A DNA stretch of 37,883 bases from Eisenbergiella porci (GCF_009696275.1 NZ_VUMI01000053.1:1-37883), one strand, 5' to 3'. Positions 1-9,342 are shown, counted from the stretch's first letter. Numbers and translations are program-made. Notes: generated by a model from the letters alone, not told the origin.

Positions 1-132
1 ATCGGGCGGTTGACGGAAACCGTATTGGCAGTAACCGGCACAAGCTATTACCACAATAATAAGGATATAAGAACGGCTGGGATATTGACTATATAACCTT
101 ACCAACACATTTACGGACTAACACCAATGAAA
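1..132. other. Window edge, no gene assigned
   Basis: This stretch lies downstream of the first minus-strand gene. Plus-strand frame 1 is open from the window edge to a TAA near position 96 (about 31 codons), but the peptide matches no family I recognise and so short an open frame can arise by chance. No clear terminator hairpin was seen. Confidence 0.3.
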
Positions 133-1296
133 TTAATAAAATACGTGTCCGCCGATATTAATTCCCTCCAGGCCCGGTATGGGCGTCCTGAAGTATACAC
201 AGTTCCCCACGTTTGTCACGCCGCTCATAGCTTCATCGGCTGCGCGGTAGCAGCTGGCCGTAGCACGGTTCTCCGCCAGCGCCAGTGCAAGACGCCCGGT
301 GGATACCGGTTCAAACTGGCGGTTCTGATATATAACCCCGGAAAGCGTGCTGGGATACACGGAGCTGAGCACACGGTTGATTACCACGGCCCCCACAGCC
401 ACCTGTCCGTCATAAGGTTCGCCGCCCGCCTCACAGTAAATCAGGTTGGCAAGCAGATAACGGTCATCCTCCGTAAAGGACACCTCCGAGATATCACGCC
501 AGCTGGAGTTTGCAGCCAGACGGGATTTGGCGATTTCCTCGGCCAGCTGCTTCTGCAATGCCGAAATATTTTTATTCTGCTCCTCTATCTGAGCCTCCAG
601 AGCCTCCACCTCAGCTTCCGCGCTGGCGATCTGACTGGAATAAGCGGATATATTCCCCTGGGTCCTGTTAATCAGGCCCGAGAACTTTTCATGCTCCGCT
701 TCTGCAGAAGCCTTCATTTCATCCAGCTCAGCCTTCTCCGCTTCAAGCTCAGCCTCTTTCTCTTCTATCTGCTTTCTTGTTTCCTTATACTTAGCCAGCA
801 TTTTCTGATCATAAGCCGCTATCTGTTCAAAGTATTCCGATTTATTCAGGAACTCCGCAAAGGAGGATGACGTAAACAGCGCTTCCAGATACATCTGGCT
901 GCTCTGCTCATACATAAACTGTATCCTTTTTTTCATACAGGTATACTGCCATGCCTCAGATTCCTTCGCCTTCTCCAGTTCCTCCTGAGTCGCGGCGATT
1001 TCATCATTTTTAGCCATAATATTGTTTTCTATGGTTTCCAGGTTGTTGCTCACCTCGGTCAGCTGGGCCGTCAGATTATTCAGCTCACCCTTCAGCCCGG
1101 TCTGCACCTCTTCCATATTATCAATATTCGTTTCCGCGGCATTTTTCTGGTTTTCCGTCGCCTGCTTTTCCTGTTTTGCCTTTTCCAGCTTTTCCCTTGT
1201 GTCCGAGGTGGCGTTCGCGCCGACGGCGGGAACCGTCAGCATCAGCACTGCTGCCAGAAATCCCGCTGCCAGCCTCCGTCTCCCTGCTGCCTTCAT
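133..1296 (-). CDS. Secreted coiled-coil cell-wall hydrolase (SleB/CwlJ-type catalytic domain)
   Basis: This 387-residue protein starts with a signal peptide (about residues 1-29, basic start, Leu/Ala/Val core, then an ANA-type cleavage region). Residues ~35-255 form a long Lys/Glu/Ala-rich coiled coil of the kind seen in PcsB/CwlO-like proteins. The C-terminal ~110 residues match the SleB/CwlJ hydrolase family (motif LIYCEAGGEPYDGQ, then GAVVINR). That family cleaves spore cortex or vegetative peptidoglycan. The ATG at 1296 has an AAAGGAG site upstream, part of which lies inside a dispersed repeat. The coiled coil suggests control by a membrane partner, as for other hydrolases of this layout, but that is inference. 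Whether it acts in germination or in growth cannot be told from the sequence. Confidence 0.85.
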   Translation of the reverse strand: MKAAGRRRLAAGFLAAVLMLTVPAVGANATSDTREKLEKAKQEKQATENQKNAAETNIDNMEEVQTGLKGELNNLTAQLTEVSNNLETIENNIMAKNDEIAATQEELEKAKESEAWQYTCMKKRIQFMYEQSSQMYLEALFTSSSFAEFLNKSEYFEQIAAYDQKMLAKYKETRKQIEEKEAELEAEKAELDEMKASAEAEHEKFSGLINRTQGNISAYSSQIASAEAEVEALEAQIEEQNKNISALQKQLAEEIAKSRLAANSSWRDISEVSFTEDDRYLLANLIYCEAGGEPYDGQVAVGAVVINRVLSSVYPSTLSGVIYQNRQFEPVSTGRLALALAENRATASCYRAADEAMSGVTNVGNCVYFRTPIPGLEGINIGGHVFY

Positions 1297-1308
1297 CCAA
1301 TATCTCCT

Positions 1309-1468
1309 TTATTCCCATGAACAACGAGCCAAAAGGACACGTCTGCAGAGAACCTCCGGTTCCCCTGTCCATATTGGCGACTGCCGCGAGGGTCAATTCC
1401 CCACGGACTTTGGTACGCCGCGCCTGCTGCATTTCATGCTTATCCTTCAGCCTGCGGCGGGGTATCTG
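1309..1468 (+). repeat. Dispersed intergenic repeat, copy A (diverged)
   Basis: The whole gap between the hydrolase gene and the dCMP deaminase gene is filled by a diverged copy of a repeat also found at 3171-3270 and 28474-28604. Shared blocks are TTATTCCC at the start, CAACGAGCCAA, then TTGGCGACTGCCGCGAGGGT, and a final CGGCGGGGTATCTG that parallels GCAGCGGGGTATTTG in copy C. The hairpin between the shared blocks differs in sequence from copies B and C but is again palindromic (GAACC..GGTTC). Confidence 0.75.
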
Positions 1469-1469
1469 C

Positions 1470-1949
1470 CTATAAATCTATGGTTACACTGCGGCCAGCG
1501 GACTCGTATTTCCGATAAGTCACGCCCGCCGCATCCAGCATCCGCTTGGAAGCCCTCACAGCCGGGGTGTCCGCATATTTATCGCATTCGTAAATAATTT
1601 CCCGGATACCGCTCTGAATGATTGCCTTGGCACATTCGTTGCATGGAAAAAGAGAAACATAAAGCTTGGCCCCGGCAAGGCTGCCCCCGCGGTAATTGAG
1701 TATTGCATTCAATTCACTGTGGGTCACATAAGGGTACTTCGTATCCTCTTCCCCGCCGTTTTTATCCCAGGGGAATTCATCATCGGAACATCCTATCGGA
1801 AAGCCGTTATAGCCCATGGACAGGATTTTATTATCCTGGCTCACTATACATGCTCCCACCTGCGTGCTGGGGTCCTTTGACCGCATGCCCGAGAGCTTGG
1901 CCACCCCCATAAAATATTCATCCCAGGTAATATAGTCCGTTCTTTTCAT
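1470..1949 (-). CDS. comEB: dCMP deaminase (ComEB-like)
   Basis: This is a 159-residue zinc-dependent cytidine/deoxycytidylate deaminase that would convert dCMP to dUMP for thymidylate synthesis. The signatures are the zinc His-Ala/Glu region THSELNAIL and the paired cysteines in SLFPCNECAK, with GACIVSQDNKILSMGYNG in the core. The ATG at 1949 (protein start MKRTDYITWDEYF) was chosen because GAGGGAG lies just upstream and because it matches the family start. A longer open frame reaching 2099 overlaps upp and has a non-conserved leader. The gene follows upp by 19 nt on the same strand, so the two form a pyrimidine salvage pair. The symbol comEB is the Bacillus name; no competence role is implied. 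Confidence 0.92.
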   Translation of the reverse strand: MKRTDYITWDEYFMGVAKLSGMRSKDPSTQVGACIVSQDNKILSMGYNGFPIGCSDDEFPWDKNGGEEDTKYPYVTHSELNAILNYRGGSLAGAKLYVSLFPCNECAKAIIQSGIREIIYECDKYADTPAVRASKRMLDAAGVTYRKYESAGRSVTIDL

Positions 1950-1968
1950 GTAACTCCCTCTTTTTCTC

Positions 1969-2598
1969 TTATTTTGTTCCGAAAATCCTGTCTCCCGCAT
2001 CGCCCAGCCCGGGGACAATGTAACCGTGATCATTAAGCTTCTCATCCAGCGCACCCACATACAAATCCACATCCGGATGCTCCGCCTGCATCTTCGCAAT
2101 TCCTTCCGGAGCGGCGATGATGCACATGAAATGGATTTTTTTACAGCCCTTATCCTTCAGCATCTGGATAGCCGCCACAGAGGAACCTCCTGTAGCCAGC
2201 ATGGGATCCACTACAAAGACCTCTCTCTCCGCGCAGTCCGCAGGCAGCTTGCAGTAATACTCCACCGGCTGCAGGGTTTCCGGATCGCGATACAGGCCGA
2301 TGTGCCCGATTTTGGCCGCCGGAATCAGGTTCAGGACACCGTCCACCATTCCCAGCCCCGCACGCAGAATAGGCACGATTGCCATCTTCTTACCCTTCAG
2401 CTCCTTCACTGTGGTATCGCAGATAGGCGTCGTAATTTCCACATCGGCAAGAGGCAGGCTTCTTGTGGCTTCATAACAGATGAGCATGGCAATCTCACTG
2501 ATAGTCTGCCTGAAATCCTTGGTGCCTGTCTCAACTCTTCTGATGTATCCGATCTTGTGCTGAATCAGCGGGTGGTCCATAATCACTACTTTTGACAT
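1969..2598 (-). CDS. upp: Uracil phosphoribosyltransferase
   Basis: This 209-residue protein makes UMP from uracil and PRPP and is the standard length for the family. It contains the PRPP-binding segment [12 protein letters not shown] and the uracil-binding C-terminal [11 protein letters not shown], both diagnostic. AGGAGG lies 9 nt before the ATG at 2598. It is immediately upstream of the dCMP deaminase gene and downstream of rpiB on the same strand, an order that is common in Clostridia. Apart from a ~110-nt gap to rpiB, nothing unusual is seen. Confidence 0.96.
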   Translation of the reverse strand: MSKVVIMDHPLIQHKIGYIRRVETGTKDFRQTISEIAMLICYEATRSLPLADVEITTPICDTTVKELKGKKMAIVPILRAGLGMVDGVLNLIPAAKIGHIGLYRDPETLQPVEYYCKLPADCAEREVFVVDPMLATGGSSVAAIQMLKDKGCKKIHFMCIIAAPEGIAKMQAEHPDVDLYVGALDEKLNDHGYIVPGLGDAGDRIFGTK

Positions 2599-2708
2599 AA
2601 TATTTGTCCTCCTGTGTATTTTTATGCAAAATATAACTTCTCAGTATCTGCACAGACGCGGCTGTTACATATTATCTCATTTACAGCGCCTGTCATACGG
2701 CCCGGCCG

Positions 2709-3137
2709 TCACTCTATTGCCTTTACCCTGCGTACATGCTTCTGTTCACCGGAAAAAGGCGTATTAAGAAATGTATCCACGATTCCCAGCGCCAGATTAG
2801 CGCCCACAATGCCTGCCCCCATTGCCAGCATGTTCGCATCGTTATGTTCCCTGGTCAGTCTTGCGGAAACCGTATCCGAACAGAGCGCGCACCGGATTCC
2901 CTTTACCTTGTTCGCAACGATGGAAATGCCGATCCCTGTGGTACAGATCACAATTCCAAAATCACATTCTCCCTTCGCCACAGCCTCAGCCGCCGCTCTT
3001 CCGTACTCAGGATAATCGCAGGATTCCCTGCTTTCACAGCCAAAATCCCTGTATTCGATTTCCTTTTCCTTCAGATAGCCGATAACCTCCTGTTTCAAAT
3101 CATATCCGCCGTGGTCACTGCCTAATGCTACTATCAT
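2709..3137 (-). CDS. rpiB: Ribose-5-phosphate isomerase B
   Basis: This is a RpiB/LacAB-family sugar phosphate isomerase that interconverts ribose 5-phosphate and ribulose 5-phosphate. Recognisable parts are IVALGSDHGGYDLK at the start, the catalytic cysteine segment GIVICTTGIGISI and the ARLTREHNDANMLAMG phosphate-binding region. I choose the ATG at 3137 (142 residues), because the family starts at this point. A GTG four codons upstream at 3149 is possible. An AAAGGTG stretch about 11 nt before the ATG is a modest ribosome binding site. It lies between the Sua5-type gene and upp, separated from the first by dispersed repeat copy B. Confidence 0.93.
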   Translation of the reverse strand: MIVALGSDHGGYDLKQEVIGYLKEKEIEYRDFGCESRESCDYPEYGRAAAEAVAKGECDFGIVICTTGIGISIVANKVKGIRCALCSDTVSARLTREHNDANMLAMGAGIVGANLALGIVDTFLNTPFSGEQKHVRRVKAIE

Positions 3138-3170
3138 ATGTCCTTGCACACCTTTCCGCCTCTCTGGCTT

Positions 3171-3270
3171 TTATTCCCGCGAGCAACGAGCCAAGTATCC
3201 ATGCTTGCATGGATATTTGGCGACTGCCGCGAGGGTCAAAGACCCCATTGCTTGCAGCGGGGTCTTTGAT
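3171..3270 (+). repeat. Dispersed intergenic repeat, copy B
   Basis: This copy of the repeat shares about 70 nearly identical bases with copy C: CGCGAGCAACGAGCCAAG, then the hairpin CCATGCTTGCATGG, then TTGGCGACTGCCGCGAGGGT. It ends in a second hairpin with arms CAAAGACCCC and GGGGTCTTTG. It lies in reverse orientation to the flanking minus-strand genes, between the start of rpiB and the stop of the Sua5-type gene. Confidence 0.85.
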
Positions 3271-3297
3271 TTCATCTGCGCGTTGCATTCCGCGCGC

Positions 3298-4347
3298 TTA
3301 TACCGTAATAACCCTGTGCCCCGCCGCCTTCAGCAGGCGGTTCATAATTGCCTGTCCCATCCCATAAGTGGAAAAGGATTCGGAATACATTACCTCTACC
3401 TCTTCATCATCAAACTCTCTCAGAATCCGGTACAGACTGCGGGCAATCGCCTCTTCGTCCCCGCGGCTTCCCACCGTCTTCACACTGTCGGCCGCATAGG
3501 AAGAAAAGGTCTCATCGGTACCGATAACTCCTGTCTTCTTCCCTGCTGCCGCCGCCTCGGCGCACAGCCTGTTGATATATTCCGTCACAGCCTCCGGTTC
3601 TCCCTCCACAATGGCGAGATCTCCCTTCGGCGCATAATGCCTGTATTTCATTCCGGGCGCCTTCGGCCGTTCCGCCGTTGTCCCGTCCAGAATGGTACGA
3701 TCCACAGCCACATCTCCCAGCACTTTTTCCAGCATTTCCTGCGTCACATAACCCGGCCGCAAAACCGTAGGCTCTCCGCCGGTGAGATCCACGATCGTAG
3801 ATTCCAGTCCGATCCCCACGGCACCACCGTCCAGAATCATCTCTATTCTGCCGTTCATGTCCTCCGCCACATATTCCGCCATCGTAGGACTGGGTTTCCC
3901 TGACGCATTGGCGCTGGGTGCCGCCACGAAACCGCCGGCGGCATCGATCAGCCGCTGCGCCACCGGATGTGACGGGAACCTCACCGCCACCGTATCCAGC
4001 CCGCCCGTCGTCTCATCCGGCACCGTATCCTTTTTGGGAAGAATCATGGTAAGCGGCCCCGGCCAAAATGCCTCGCACAGCCGCTGCGTCGCCTCAGGCA
4101 CAGGGTCCGCAATCCGGTAAATATCCTCCCATCTGCAGATATGCACAATAAGAGGATTATCCGAAGGCCGTCCTTTGGCCGCATATATTTTTCTTGAGGA
4201 ATCCGGATTGAGGGCGTCACCGCCAAGCCCGTAAACCGTTTCGGTAGGGAACGCCACCAGCCCGCCTGCCTTCAGGATTTCTCCCGCCTGCCGTATTTTC
4301 TCCCCATCCGTATCATCCCCATTGATTACCGCATAAATTGTTTCCAT
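3298..4347 (-). CDS. L-threonylcarbamoyladenylate synthase (Sua5/YwlC type)
   Basis: This protein makes threonylcarbamoyl-AMP from threonine, bicarbonate and ATP, the first step of the t6A37 modification of ANN-decoding tRNAs. The N-terminal YrdC/Sua5 domain is shown by AFPTETVYGLGGDA, the AKGRPSDNPL nucleotide-binding motif and APSANASGKPSPT. The C-terminal third is the Sua5-specific domain after the linker APGMKYRHYAPKG. The total of 349 residues is typical of the long Sua5/YwlC form rather than the short TsaC form. I prefer the ATG at 4347 (METIYAV); a GTG at 4377 would add 10 residues of low similarity. Repeat copy B lies just downstream of its stop codon. Confidence 0.93.
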   Translation of the reverse strand: METIYAVINGDDTDGEKIRQAGEILKAGGLVAFPTETVYGLGGDALNPDSSRKIYAAKGRPSDNPLIVHICRWEDIYRIADPVPEATQRLCEAFWPGPLTMILPKKDTVPDETTGGLDTVAVRFPSHPVAQRLIDAAGGFVAAPSANASGKPSPTMAEYVAEDMNGRIEMILDGGAVGIGLESTIVDLTGGEPTVLRPGYVTQEMLEKVLGDVAVDRTILDGTTAERPKAPGMKYRHYAPKGDLAIVEGEPEAVTEYINRLCAEAAAAGKKTGVIGTDETFSSYAADSVKTVGSRGDEEAIARSLYRILREFDDEEVEVMYSESFSTYGMGQAIMNRLLKAAGHRVITV

Positions 4348-4469
4348 AATAACTGCTCTTTCTGCCCTTCCTTCCACGGTCCGGCCCGCTTCATCCTGTG
4401 TCCGCCCGCACTCCGCAGGCCCGCTCTTTGCACATTATATCACATTCATTACTGATGTAAAAGTCCAAA

Positions 4470-4591
4470 AGCCCTGTCCCGGATATGAAAACGCCGTCTC
4501 TGGACAGACTGGCGCAGGAGGGCATCCGTTTTGAAAAGGCGTACACCACCCAGCCCGTCTGTCAGCCTGCCCGCTCCGCCATATTCACAGG
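4470..4591 (+). pseudogene. Sulfatase gene fragment (5' part)
   Basis: The reading frame starting at the ATG at 4485 gives a short stretch typical of the N-terminal part of type I sulfatases. It has KTPSLDRLAQEGIRFEKAY followed by the Cys-x-Pro-x-Arg sulfatase signature QPVCQPARSAIFTG, whose cysteine would become formylglycine. The similarity stops at about 4590, where the sequence changes frame and becomes an ABC transporter ATPase. The 5' end of the gene is also missing, since a stop codon lies about 20 nt upstream of the ATG. It cannot encode an active sulfatase. Confidence 0.7.
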
Positions 4592-4770
4592 AAGCGCTGG
4601 ATTCCAAATCCTCACTGATGCTTATGGAAACCTTCCACAAGCTGAATACGGAAATGGATTCCACCATCCTGATGGTCACGCATGACGCCTTTTCCGCCAG
4701 CTGGTGCAAAAGGATCCTCTTTTTAAAGGACGGGCATATATTTCACGAGCTGGTACGCGCCGGGCTCCTG
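4592..4770 (+). pseudogene. ABC transporter ATPase fragment (3' part)
   Basis: From about 4592 the frame that begins at 4531 encodes the C-terminal end of a BceA-like ATPase: EALDSKSSLMLMETF, the H-loop ILMVTHD and the strand FLKDGHIFHELVRAG. The Walker A, Q-loop, signature motif and Walker B aspartate are missing, as is the last part of the protein. At about 4768 the sequence runs in frame straight into a permease. This is a remnant left by two deletions. Confidence 0.7.
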
Positions 4771-6400
4771 GGCATGAAACGCAGACAGATTACCCATATC
4801 TTCTGGGGAGAAAGCCTGACCCTTGGGGCAATGGCTTTTCTGCTTGGTACGATCATCGGACTCTTTCTGCGCCAGTTCCTCTTTGCCTGTTTTTATACCC
4901 TTATCGGGAAAAGCTACCGTCTGGATTTTTCCTGGAACACCCCTTCTTTTCTGATGACTCTGCTCTGCTTTTTCTCCTGCTACCTTCTGGCCCTCCTTTT
5001 TCACCAGAAGAAATTCCGGAGGATGAACATTGCCGGGCTCATCCGGGCAGGCAGGGAAAATGAATGCATCCGGGAAGGGAACCTGATAACGGGCGCCGCG
5101 GCAAGCCTGGCCGGAATCGCTTACTTCGTGATTTTCGGAACGGTTCTTTATTTCAAAGGCGGAAGTCTGGATAATGATGATATCATACGCATGATAGTAC
5201 TTCTGATTCTCTCCATTTATCTTCTCTACTGGGGGCTCGCCTCCCTTTTCAGGCTCTATCTGAAAAAAAGAGGAAAACGGATCTATCATGGGACGAATCT
5301 GTTCCTCATCCGGCAGCTGTCCTCCAAAATACGGACCATGCGCTTTACCTTCGGCACGCTCACAGTGCTGTTCACCCTATCCCTGCTTGGCTGCAGCCTT
5401 GCATTAATGCTGAACCAGTACCAGAATACACAGCTTATTTACAAATATCCTTTTTCCGTCAGCATTCTGGGAAACGCGTCATGTACGATGGAATCGGAAC
5501 AGGCGGCAATAAACGGGCTTTCTCCTGACGCAGTCACTCATGTTTACAAAGTATATCACAATGGTGGGGAACAGATGCGCACATATTATCTTACCCACCT
5601 GCGCGCCTTTGCCAAATATGGAGGAAATCCGGTCAACGGGCCGGGCGGCGGGGCTTCTGCCAGCGTAGACAGCCTTATTTCCATGCCGGACGGTATTTGG
5701 GCGCAGTATTACAACCACGATCCTTTCATGCGGCTGAGTGATTACAATGCGCTGCGACGCATGCTGGGCAGACGGACACAATGTCTCTGACTACATTCTG
5801 GTGGCGGCCGATGATGTGGTGGAACAGATGGAAGTCTATTATACCGAACTGGCCTCCATGATTCCGGGCACGCTGAGCGATGAACAGATCGGTGCGATTT
5901 ACACCTCACACAAGGATTACAGCGATATCATCGCCAGCGGCACGGACACCATGACACTTACAATTACCGATACACTCATCTCCCAGGAGCTGCTGGCGGA
6001 AGGGAAATGGGGCTATACCTCCATCTCACTTCCCATGGTTTACATCGGCCTTGTTTACCTGTGCGTGGCTCTCACCATTCTGTCCGTACAGCAGCTGAGC
6101 GATTCCGGCAAGTACCGCTATCACTGCCAGCTTCTCTCCTCCCTGGGACTGCGGAGAAAACAGATAAACCGCACGCTCCTCAAACAGATGTCCTGGTTTT
6201 ATCTGTGCCCGATCCTCCCTGCGGTACTTATAAGCGGCATGGCCGTTATCATCATAAGCGGGAAATTCGTGAATGCCACAGGTGTGAGCGGCTCGGCGTT
6301 CACTTACTTCGGCACCTCCTTCCTTATCTTTGTGGGGATATATCTGCTTTATTTTATTGCGGCTTATGTGGGGTTTGTGAGGGATGTATGGAAGGAGTAA
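4770..6400 (+). pseudogene. BceB/FtsX-like ABC permease, truncated and frameshifted
   Basis: The sequence from LLGMKRRQITHIFWGE onward is the permease of a bacitracin-export type (BceAB-like) transporter. Predicted membrane segments lie in the first part (five hydrophobic stretches up to about 5420), followed by an extracellular domain, then three more membrane segments near the end. The first ~60-70 residues, including the first two membrane helices, are missing. The frame that reaches 5790 must shift at about 5765-5785 to the frame ending at 6400 (HNVSDYILVAADDV onward) to continue the protein. The gene is thus inactive as read. A strong hairpin follows the stop. BceAB systems usually confer resistance to peptide antibiotics and sit next to a two-component system, which is absent here. 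Confidence 0.75.
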
Positions 6401-6403
6401 GAC

Positions 6404-6456
6404 TATATAATACACGGCGGGAAAGCAAATCTGACTTTCCCGCCGTGTATTATATA
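6404..6456. terminator. Bidirectional terminator hairpin
   Basis: A perfect 22-bp stem (arms 6404-6425 and 6435-6456, GC-rich core GGCGGGAAAG, AT-rich base) with a 9-nt loop lies between the convergent permease remnant and cwlD. The AT-rich base provides a T-rich tract in both directions. Confidence 0.85.
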
Positions 6457-6482
6457 TACGTCTCTTCCGCTGATACTCCTGC

Positions 6483-7190
6483 TCAATAATGCTTATTCAA
6501 ATACTGCATAATCGCCATATGTATATTCCACGCCACCTTCTCCTGGTAATAATCATCGCACAGCTTCTCCGCCTCGGCGCCATTAGATAGGAAGCCGCAT
6601 TCCACGATTACAATCGGTTTTCCCGTCTTTTTCAGAAGATAATAGCTGTCGTTGGCCTTCGCCACCCGGTGGTTTTCCGGATCCAGATATTGTACCATCC
6701 GGTTCTGTATCGTTTCCGCCAGTTCCTTTCCCTGAACGCTGCTGTTATAGTAAAAAACCTGCGCCCCGTCCACATACTCTTCCTCATAGCTGTTCTGATG
6801 AATGCTTACCGCGAGCTGCGGCTGGGCTTCCTCAATAATCTGGATACGCTGCTTCATATCCTGCACTTTTTTATTGGAAGCGTTTTCGTCGTATAACCCG
6901 CCGTCGGTCGTCCGGGTCATGACTACCTTTACATCCGACGCTTCAAGAAATGCCTTCAGCTTCTCAGCAACCTGAAGATTAATTTCTTTTTCCAGTGCGC
7001 CGTTGATTCCGATTTTTCCCGGATCGTCTCCCCCGTGTCCCGCATCTATAACCACGCAGAACCGTTCCTCCGTCTCTGCCTCACCTTCATTTACCAGAAC
7101 CGCCGCCTGCCTTGCAGCAAAAAAAACGGACGTGAAAAGAAGAATCGTAACTACGCCCTTTAGAATCTGTTCCTTCAGTTCCTGACTCAT
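6483..7190 (-). CDS. cwlD: N-acetylmuramoyl-L-alanine amidase CwlD-like
   Basis: This 235-residue protein has one N-terminal membrane segment (about residues 12-30) and an Amidase_3 domain. The zinc site is visible as the His of IDAGHGGDDPGK, the Glu of LEKEINLQ and the His of SIHQNSY; the catalytic Glu is in IVECGFLSN. In sporulating Firmicutes, CwlD with PdaA makes the muramic delta-lactam of spore cortex, the mark recognised by germination hydrolases. Length and layout fit CwlD rather than larger autolysins. GGGAGG lies just before the ATG at 7190. It is transcribed toward the terminator at 6404-6456. Confidence 0.88.
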   Translation of the reverse strand: MSQELKEQILKGVVTILLFTSVFFAARQAAVLVNEGEAETEERFCVVIDAGHGGDDPGKIGINGALEKEINLQVAEKLKAFLEASDVKVVMTRTTDGGLYDENASNKKVQDMKQRIQIIEEAQPQLAVSIHQNSYEEEYVDGAQVFYYNSSVQGKELAETIQNRMVQYLDPENHRVAKANDSYYLLKKTGKPIVIVECGFLSNGAEAEKLCDDYYQEKVAWNIHMAIMQYLNKHY

Positions 7191-7308
7191 TGGAACCTCC
7201 CGCCCTTCGCTTATTCCATTTTATGTGCTGTCCTACAAAATAGAACCGGCGGACGCAACTTCCTCCTTACCTTCTGTCCTGCGAATTAAAAACTGCCTGA
7301 TCTGTGAA

Positions 7309-7339
7309 CGAAAAAGGGAACCTCCTGCTGACGGTTCCC
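7309..7339 (-). terminator. Rho-independent terminator of the GH18 gene
   Basis: On the minus strand a GGGAACC/GGTTCCC stem (7316-7322 and 7333-7339) is followed by a run of T residues (complement of 7311-7315). It lies 36 nt beyond the stop codon of the GH18 gene. Confidence 0.8.
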
Positions 7340-7374
7340 CCATTGAAAGCGATATAACTATCATCACCCATCTA

Positions 7375-9045
7375 TCATCCATTCACAAATGAAGTCAGCA
7401 CATCCCACACTTCAGGGTGCCCCTTTTCATAACCCAGCTTCCATGCCGCAACACCGCCCAGGTTATAATTCTTCATAATATTTATCTTAACCTCCAGAGA
7501 CTGTGCATCCTCCATCCATACCTGATAGAAGGAATCACCGTCCTGCACCTCCGCATAATTCTGGCAGGCCTCCTCGTCCCAGATGGTTTCCGCGCCTTTA
7601 TCGGAAACAAACTTCTGTACCGCAGATATTCCCACAGCCTGGCTCTGTACCTGGCCGCCCTTTGTTTCCCAGATCCGTGTGTAAAAGGGAACCGCATTAA
7701 TCACCTTCTCCGCCGGTACTGACTGCACCATAGTGCTTATGCCTTCCTCCACAAATCCGATAGAGGCTACGCTGCCGGGCTCCTGGGAGCCGCCGTAATG
7801 CTCGTCATATCCCATAATTATGACATAATCGGCCACAATCCCCTGTTCCTTCCAATTATAATGGGCATTATAATTCTTCGGCACATAATTATCCACGGAA
7901 AGCACCAGGTTGTTGGCGCGGCAGGAAATAGAAAGCTCACGCAGGAATTCCACATAATCCTCACCGGCCTCCGTACTCACCTGCTCCAGATCCACATTAA
8001 TGCCATCCACGCCAAGCGCCAGGGCCTCGTTCACCAACCCGGAAATCAGCTTGGCCCGCTTGCTCGTATAGGAAAGGATTTCCTTCGTATTCACGTCATA
8101 AGTAAAATTATCTAACAGCGCCCATACCTCAAGCCCCCTGCTGTGCGCCTGCTCCACATAGTCTTTGCTGCCTATGCTGACAAAATTCCCCTCATTATCG
8201 CTGAGGAAAAACCAGGTGGGAGAAATAACATTCATGCCGCTCACGCCGTCCAATACCGTTGACAGCGTGGAATTAGCAGCTTCGCTTGTAACCTGGTGCC
8301 ATCCCAGGCAGATCTTATGATCCCTACGGATGCTGGTATATTCAGGCTCCTGATAATCAGTCACCGGAATCAGCGTTTCGCTTCGGAGATTCTCAAGCCT
8401 TTTATTTTCCACATAGCCAAGGAAGCCGTCCGATGTGGCAACCTTGCTCCAGTTTTCCATTTCCTCCAGGATGACCACCTTGTCCCCTGCCTTCACATCG
8501 GTTAAAATATCACTTTTCACGCCGCCCTGGTATCGCACGGCCGTATCCTTTTTAATATCGGCAGCCTGATGCTCGCCCCAGCTGGTAGTCAGCACCGCCC
8601 TGTTAGGATCCTGAAACAGTTCAAAGGAAAAATTAGTATATTTTTTCACATAGTCCAGCGCAACGTACATTACGCCGTTATCCATAAACGCAGGAACATA
8701 GCCTTCCTCACCTGCACTGCCGCCCTCCGCCCGGATTATTTCATCCGGCGTCGTATAAAGGAGCAGATTCTCATTATAGTCTGCATAGAATCTGTCATTC
8801 AGATAGGCATGCACCGTATCCAGGGGCAGATAGCATCTTCCTTCAGACAGCCTGCCTTTTTCTTCTTTTATTTCATTATTTAAAACGAGGGCCACATCCT
8901 CCCCCGATTCTATTCCATAATAAGATCCAAGATCCATCCTTTCCTTTGAATAGGAGAATCTTTCAAGGACTTTAACACCCATTGTAATGGCAATAATCAC
9001 AATAATAAGGACGACAGCGATTATTACCGGAAGCTTTTTTTTCAT
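7375..9045 (-). CDS. Membrane-anchored GH18 glycosidase with SH3-like domain
   Basis: This 556-residue protein has an N-terminal membrane anchor (residues ~5-23). A stalk with copper-amine-oxidase-N-like character follows (~35-155), then a bacterial SH3-like segment (~160-215) and a glycoside hydrolase 18 barrel (~245-553). The catalytic motif is DGINVDLE at 347-354, with Glu354 as the expected acid. The tetrad has Asn where chitinases have Asp, as in the cortex-lytic SleL/YaaH group. Such enzymes cut the glycan of peptidoglycan or chitin-like polymers. Position next to cwlD supports a role in spore cortex or cell-wall turnover, although LysM repeats typical of SleL are absent. The ATG at 9045 follows AGGAGG, and a TATAAT-like box lies at 9072-9077 on the minus strand. 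Confidence 0.87.
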   Translation of the reverse strand: MKKKLPVIIAVVLIIVIIAITMGVKVLERFSYSKERMDLGSYYGIESGEDVALVLNNEIKEEKGRLSEGRCYLPLDTVHAYLNDRFYADYNENLLLYTTPDEIIRAEGGSAGEEGYVPAFMDNGVMYVALDYVKKYTNFSFELFQDPNRAVLTTSWGEHQAADIKKDTAVRYQGGVKSDILTDVKAGDKVVILEEMENWSKVATSDGFLGYVENKRLENLRSETLIPVTDYQEPEYTSIRRDHKICLGWHQVTSEAANSTLSTVLDGVSGMNVISPTWFFLSDNEGNFVSIGSKDYVEQAHSRGLEVWALLDNFTYDVNTKEILSYTSKRAKLISGLVNEALALGVDGINVDLEQVSTEAGEDYVEFLRELSISCRANNLVLSVDNYVPKNYNAHYNWKEQGIVADYVIIMGYDEHYGGSQEPGSVASIGFVEEGISTMVQSVPAEKVINAVPFYTRIWETKGGQVQSQAVGISAVQKFVSDKGAETIWDEEACQNYAEVQDGDSFYQVWMEDAQSLEVKINIMKNYNLGGVAAWKLGYEKGHPEVWDVLTSFVNG

Positions 9046-9342
9046 TTTCCGTATTCCTCCTGACCGTCCTTATTATATCAGACTATTTAAACATCGTCAT
9101 TACCTATTTTTACATAAATCGTCAGAATCTGACTAATTGCCGCCGCGCGCGGCTGTCTCAGGCGCGCACGGCAGCTGTCTTTTTCTTCCATCCGCAGCGT
9201 CGGTACGGGGGACCGTTTATACGGATGTCAGAACCGGATACTTCCTGTAGCTGTTACGAAGCCGCCCCGCAGCTTCACAGCTGTTTTCATTTTACAATTA
9301 TTTTCAGATAGGAAACTTAATAATATATGGCCGCAGCGGACA
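9046..9342. other. Intergenic region, no gene seen
   Basis: About 300 nt separate the GH18 gene from the small gene upstream of it. The part near 9072 is AT-rich and probably holds the GH18 promoter. The part at 9140-9250 is GC-rich with small self-complementary stretches such as GCCGCGCGCGGC but no clear terminator or coding frame. Confidence 0.4.

Noticed and set aside
127-870. Long open frame on the plus strand opposite the coiled-coil hydrolase gene
   Set aside because: It is the antisense of a clear gene with signal peptide and catalytic domain; the antisense frame has no family match and no ribosome site.
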